Shown here piece by piece: positions 61,032-64,000 of a DNA stretch of 64,000 nucleotides (within the stretch, counting starts at the first letter, position 1; every line of letters begins with the position of its first letter). The stretch lies in the NCBI RefSeq assembly GCF_008806955.1, contig NZ_CP031727.1:1116001-1180000 (forward strand). The letters run 5' to 3'. Under the pieces are notes generated by a model. The model saw only the letters and a list, made by a program, of their open reading frames with translations. It ran no database searches and was not told the origin of the DNA. A program made the position numbers and the translations under genes. The stretch comes from Cellvibrio sp. KY-YJ-3 (GTDB lineage: Bacteria > Pseudomonadota > Gammaproteobacteria > Pseudomonadales > Cellvibrionaceae).

Positions 61032-63254
61032 TTATAGCCCCGTCAACTTCGCGTATTGCATCACCAGACGCTTGATGCCGGTATCGGCGAATTTAATTTG
61101 AATCACGGCGTTGGGGCCCGAGCCTTCAAATTGCAAAATAACACCTTCGCCAAACATGGGGTGAGTCACGCGCTGACCGAGGCGAAAACCGGTGTCTTCG
61201 CCAGTGTCATACATGGGTTGGCGATTGGACGGTTGGGTAAGTGGGCGTTTAACGCTCACCGGGCGGGTAACTGCGGTTTTTAAACGCACTTCTTCGATAC
61301 AATCTTCAGGAATTTCTTTCACAAAACGGGACACCGCGTTAAAGGTTTCATTGCCGTACAAGCGACGGGTTTCAGCGTAACTAATAAATAACTTTTCCAT
61401 AGCGCGAGTGATGCCCACGTAACACAGACGTCGCTCTTCTTCCAATCGATCCGGGTCGTCCGCCGACATTTTATGCGGGAACAAACCCTCTTCCACACCG
61501 GCTAAAAACACCAGTGGAAATTCCAGCCCCTTGGCCGAGTGCAGGGTCATTAATTGCACTGCATCTTCAAATTCATCGGCTTGGGTTTCACCGGCATCGA
61601 GTGCCGCTGTATCTAAAAATTGTTGCAGGGGTGAGAGCTCTTCATTCTCTTCTTCCGCATCAAAGGCGCGGCAGGCGGTAATTAATTCCTGCAAGTTTTC
61701 GCCGCGCGCCTGGCCTTTTTCGCCTTTTTCATTTTGATGGAATAGCAACAAACCGGTGTCTTCTATCACCATTTTGGCGATTAAATCCAAGCCCGGCGTA
61801 TCGCCGTGAATATCAATTTCGTTGGCATCCTGCGCGAGTTTGTTAATCAAACTTAAAAAGGATTGCAGCGCATTGCCCGCGCGTGCGGTGAGGACTTTAT
61901 TGGCGAGCATCTGCTCTGCAGCTGTCCACAAAGAGCAGCCTTGTTCGCGTGCAAACAGGCGAATATCGTCCACGGTTTTTCCGCCAATACCACGCGTCGG
62001 GGTATTAATCACCCGTTCAAAACCGGCGTCATCGTGGCGGTTGCTAATCAAGCGCATGTACGCAATTGCATTTTTAATTTCGAGGCGATCATAAAAGCGC
62101 TGGCCGCCGTAAATGCGATAGGGAATTGCCTCGCGCAATAAAGCTTCTTCCAATACCCGCGACTGGGCGTTGGAGCGGTACAAAATCGCGATAGTTTTTT
62201 TCGCGTGGCCTTTGCGCGCCCAATCCTGAATCCGCTCGACAATAAAACGCGCTTCGTCCTGTTCGTTGTAGGCGGCGTAGAGCGAAATGGGATCGCCTTT
62301 GTCGCCGTCCGTCCACAGCTCTTTACCGAGGCGGCCGTAGTTGTGTTTGATCACCGCGTTGGCGGCTTTGAGAATATTGCCGGTGGAACGGTAATTTTGC
62401 TCGAGGCGATAAATGTGGGTGTCGGCAAAATCCTGCGAGAAGCGCTGGATATTTTCGATTTTTGCGCCGCGCCAACCGTAAATGGATTGATCGTCATCGC
62501 CCACCGCGGTCACGCGCGATTCTTTGCCCGCCAGCATACGGAGCCAGGCGTATTGCACTGAGTTGGTGTCCTGGAATTCGTCCACCAAAATAAACGGGAA
62601 GCGTTGGCGATAGTGTTCAAGGATGTGCGGTTTGTTGAGCCAGAGTTCGTGGGCGCGCAGCAGGATTTCGGCAAAATCTACCATGCCACCGCGCTGGCAA
62701 TCCTCTTCGTAGGCGCGATAAATTTGCAGCATAGTGCGCACAAAAGGGTCGGTGGTTTCCTGTATGTGGCGGGAGCGCAGGCCTTCGTCTTTTTGCGCGT
62801 TGATATACCACTGCGCCTGTTTGTGCGGCCATTTGTTTTCGTCGATATTGAGCACTTGGTAAATGCGCTTGATCAGACGCAACTGGTCGTCGCTGTCCAG
62901 GATCTGGAAATTCTGTGGCAGGTCAGCGTCCTGCCAATGGGCTTTGAGCAGGCGATGGGCCAGCCCGTGGAAAGTGCCCACCCACATGGCGCGGCTGTTG
63001 ATGTATTGATTGTTCTGATTGAACAGTTCATCCAACCGGCTGCGCATTTCGCGCGCAGCTTTGTTGGTAAAGGTCACCGCCATGATCGAATAGGGCGACA
63101 TCTGCTCCACCTGAATCAACCAGGCAATACGGTGCACCAGCACGCGGGTTTTACCGCTGCCCGCACCAGCGAGGATCAGCTGGTTGGTTGCTGGCGCCGA
63201 TACGGCTTCGCGCTGTTCGTTGTTGAGTTGATCGAGGAGGAGGGAAACGTCCAT
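61032..63254 (-). CDS. uvrD: DNA helicase II
   Basis: 740 residues, a superfamily 1A 3'-5' helicase acting in nucleotide excision and mismatch repair. MDVSLLLDQLNNEQREAV and the Walker A LILAGAGSGKTRVLVHR begin it almost as in Escherichia coli UvrD; VDEFQDTN (motif II), VGDDDQSIYGWRGA (motif III) and VQLMTLHSAKGLEFP (motif V) follow. The C-terminal tudor-like end, GQRVTHPMFGEGVILQFEGS, separates UvrD from Rep. I chose the ATG at 63254, which gives this start; an upstream in-frame ATG at 63275 adds seven non-family residues. Confidence 0.96.
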   Translation of the reverse strand: MDVSLLLDQLNNEQREAVSAPATNQLILAGAGSGKTRVLVHRIAWLIQVEQMSPYSIMAVTFTNKAAREMRSRLDELFNQNNQYINSRAMWVGTFHGLAHRLLKAHWQDADLPQNFQILDSDDQLRLIKRIYQVLNIDENKWPHKQAQWYINAQKDEGLRSRHIQETTDPFVRTMLQIYRAYEEDCQRGGMVDFAEILLRAHELWLNKPHILEHYRQRFPFILVDEFQDTNSVQYAWLRMLAGKESRVTAVGDDDQSIYGWRGAKIENIQRFSQDFADTHIYRLEQNYRSTGNILKAANAVIKHNYGRLGKELWTDGDKGDPISLYAAYNEQDEARFIVERIQDWARKGHAKKTIAILYRSNAQSRVLEEALLREAIPYRIYGGQRFYDRLEIKNAIAYMRLISNRHDDAGFERVINTPTRGIGGKTVDDIRLFAREQGCSLWTAAEQMLANKVLTARAGNALQSFLSLINKLAQDANEIDIHGDTPGLDLIAKMVIEDTGLLLFHQNEKGEKGQARGENLQELITACRAFDAEEENEELSPLQQFLDTAALDAGETQADEFEDAVQLMTLHSAKGLEFPLVFLAGVEEGLFPHKMSADDPDRLEEERRLCYVGITRAMEKLFISYAETRRLYGNETFNAVSRFVKEIPEDCIEEVRLKTAVTRPVSVKRPLTQPSNRQPMYDTGEDTGFRLGQRVTHPMFGEGVILQFEGSGPNAVIQIKFADTGIKRLVMQYAKLTGL

Positions 63255-63362
63255 AACCTGAGCCAGTAAATGCATGAATGCGGGGATTTTACTGGCTAGA
63301 TATACATATGACTATCTTTGTTTTAATCCAGTGCGCAGGTTTCCGTGATTGCGCCGGCTAGC

Positions 63363-63761
63363 TTACTTGTTATTCACGTTTTTGGCGCGTACTAACCATA
63401 CGGTCACGAGTGCGGCCAAGAGTAGCATTATGGGCAGGGATTCAGGCTGGCGCTCGTCACGGCTATGGGGTTGGGCGACGTAAAAACCGGGGTTTGCCGC
63501 CGGTGCCGCGGGGGTAGTCGCTGTAGCAATACTGGCGGCGGCGACCACGGCGGCATCTAAGTAGCCGTCATTGTTTGCGACAGCTACTGTGTGGGGTTGT
63601 ATGGAAAAACAATCAACTCGGGTGTCTGTATCAGGGGTGGCCAAACAATCCGCATAGGCGGCGTAGCTGTGGGTCGAGATCAAGGCCGCAAGGCTAAATA
63701 GCAAACCCAAGGCTGTGCGGGCGGCAACTACAAAAGCCATATTGTGATACTGGTGAGCCAT
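63363..63761 (-). CDS. Small exported protein with C-terminal membrane anchor, unknown function
   Basis: 132 residues, not recognised. A signal peptide (AFVVAARTALGLLFSLAALI to YAAYA) is followed by a Cys-containing segment (CLATPDTDTRVDCFS), an Ala/Thr/Pro-rich stretch (AASIATATTPAAPAANP) and a terminal hydrophobic helix with a basic end (LPIMLLLAALVTVWLVRAKNV). That tail resembles C-terminal sorting signals or a simple anchor. AGGA stands 7 bases before the ATG at 63761; the frame runs up to 63827 without a ribosome site. It stands alone between uvrD and the window edge. Confidence 0.6.
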   Translation of the reverse strand: MAHQYHNMAFVVAARTALGLLFSLAALISTHSYAAYADCLATPDTDTRVDCFSIQPHTVAVANNDGYLDAAVVAAASIATATTPAAPAANPGFYVAQPHSRDERQPESLPIMLLLAALVTVWLVRAKNVNNK

Positions 63762-63820
63762 GTCCGTTTTCCTGCTGGTGCGGTGGTATTTGTGAATGTA
63801 GCAGCTAAAAAGAGTGATGC

Positions 63821-63840
63821 AAGTCACGTTTTCGTGGCTT
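63821..63840. repeat. Small hairpin near the right edge
   Basis: AAGTCACG (63821-63828) pairs with CGTGGCTT (63833-63840) with one G-U pair and a TTTT loop, upstream of the small exported protein gene. The remaining bases to 64000 show no gene; the last ATG at 63998 has no ribosome site. Confidence 0.3.
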
Positions 63841-64000
63841 GGTGAGCATGGATTTTAGGTTAAATGTGAATTTAGGCGCCAAGTTGTTGATTTTGTTGAA
63901 ACACTTGCGCCCTGACAAAAAACATCCTTATCGCCAGCTATAAGCAAATAAATGCAAATAAAAAAACGATCCAGCAATCAGGTCGTACCGACTATTGATG

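Overview
The window looks like a chromosome segment of a plant-polysaccharide-degrading gammaproteobacterium of the Cellvibrio type (Cellvibrionaceae). This is inferred from three things: the GC-rich coding bias, large sugar-type TonB-dependent receptors next to exported glycoside hydrolases, and a gammaproteobacterial housekeeping order (prlC-yheV; lysM/dprA/tsaC/hemF/aroE; def/fmt/rsmB/trkA; gmk/rpoZ/spoT/ridA). I saw no tRNA, rRNA, CRISPR array, insertion sequence or phage gene.

Region 1 (1-16.5 kb) is a pectin and hexuronate catabolism island. A Tat-type lipoprotein polygalacturonase (GH28), a TonB-dependent receptor and a DUF4861-GH105 lipoprotein depolymerise and import galacturonides. 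KduI and KduD convert the unsaturated uronate to 2-keto-3-deoxygluconate (KDG). A UxuB-like reductase (cut by the left edge) and altronate dehydratase UxaA bring saturated uronates to KDG, and KdgK phosphorylates it. A three-gene proton-translocating transhydrogenase (pntAA-pntAB-pntB) and a small VOC-fold protein sit inside the island. The uxaA/GH28 divergent region carries two exact inverted copies of a LacI-family-like operator.

Region 2 (16.5-23.8 kb) is one tightly packed minus-strand operon in which every product appears to be exported or membrane-bound: a DUF1587/1595/1592/1588/1585 cytochrome c protein, a Tat-exported DUF1552 protein, a periplasmic ankyrin protein, a class II cytochrome c, a membrane cytochrome b and a Tat-exported dienelactone-hydrolase-like enzyme. 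Its substrate is unknown. This is the best candidate here for an undescribed system.

Region 3 (23.8-35.7 kb) holds a lipoprotein GH3 glucosidase and two large TonB-dependent receptors. A flavin-dependent tryptophan-halogenase-like gene and a sapC-like gene lie between the receptors. The two receptor promoters share a palindromic motif (about ACTTGTATRCAWGT). In one of them it lies between recognisable -35 and -10 boxes. Receptor leaders here and in region 1 contain strong hairpins.

Region 4 (35.7-64 kb) is mainly housekeeping: oligopeptidase A, a gamma carbonic anhydrase-like protein, a periplasmic-sensor diguanylate cyclase, DNA uptake and translation maturation genes, potassium uptake TrkA, dihydrolipoamide dehydrogenase, the stringent-response set gmk/rpoZ/spoT, an orphan TRAP solute-binding protein, and the helicase UvrD.

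All domain and family names come from reading the sequences. No database search was run.
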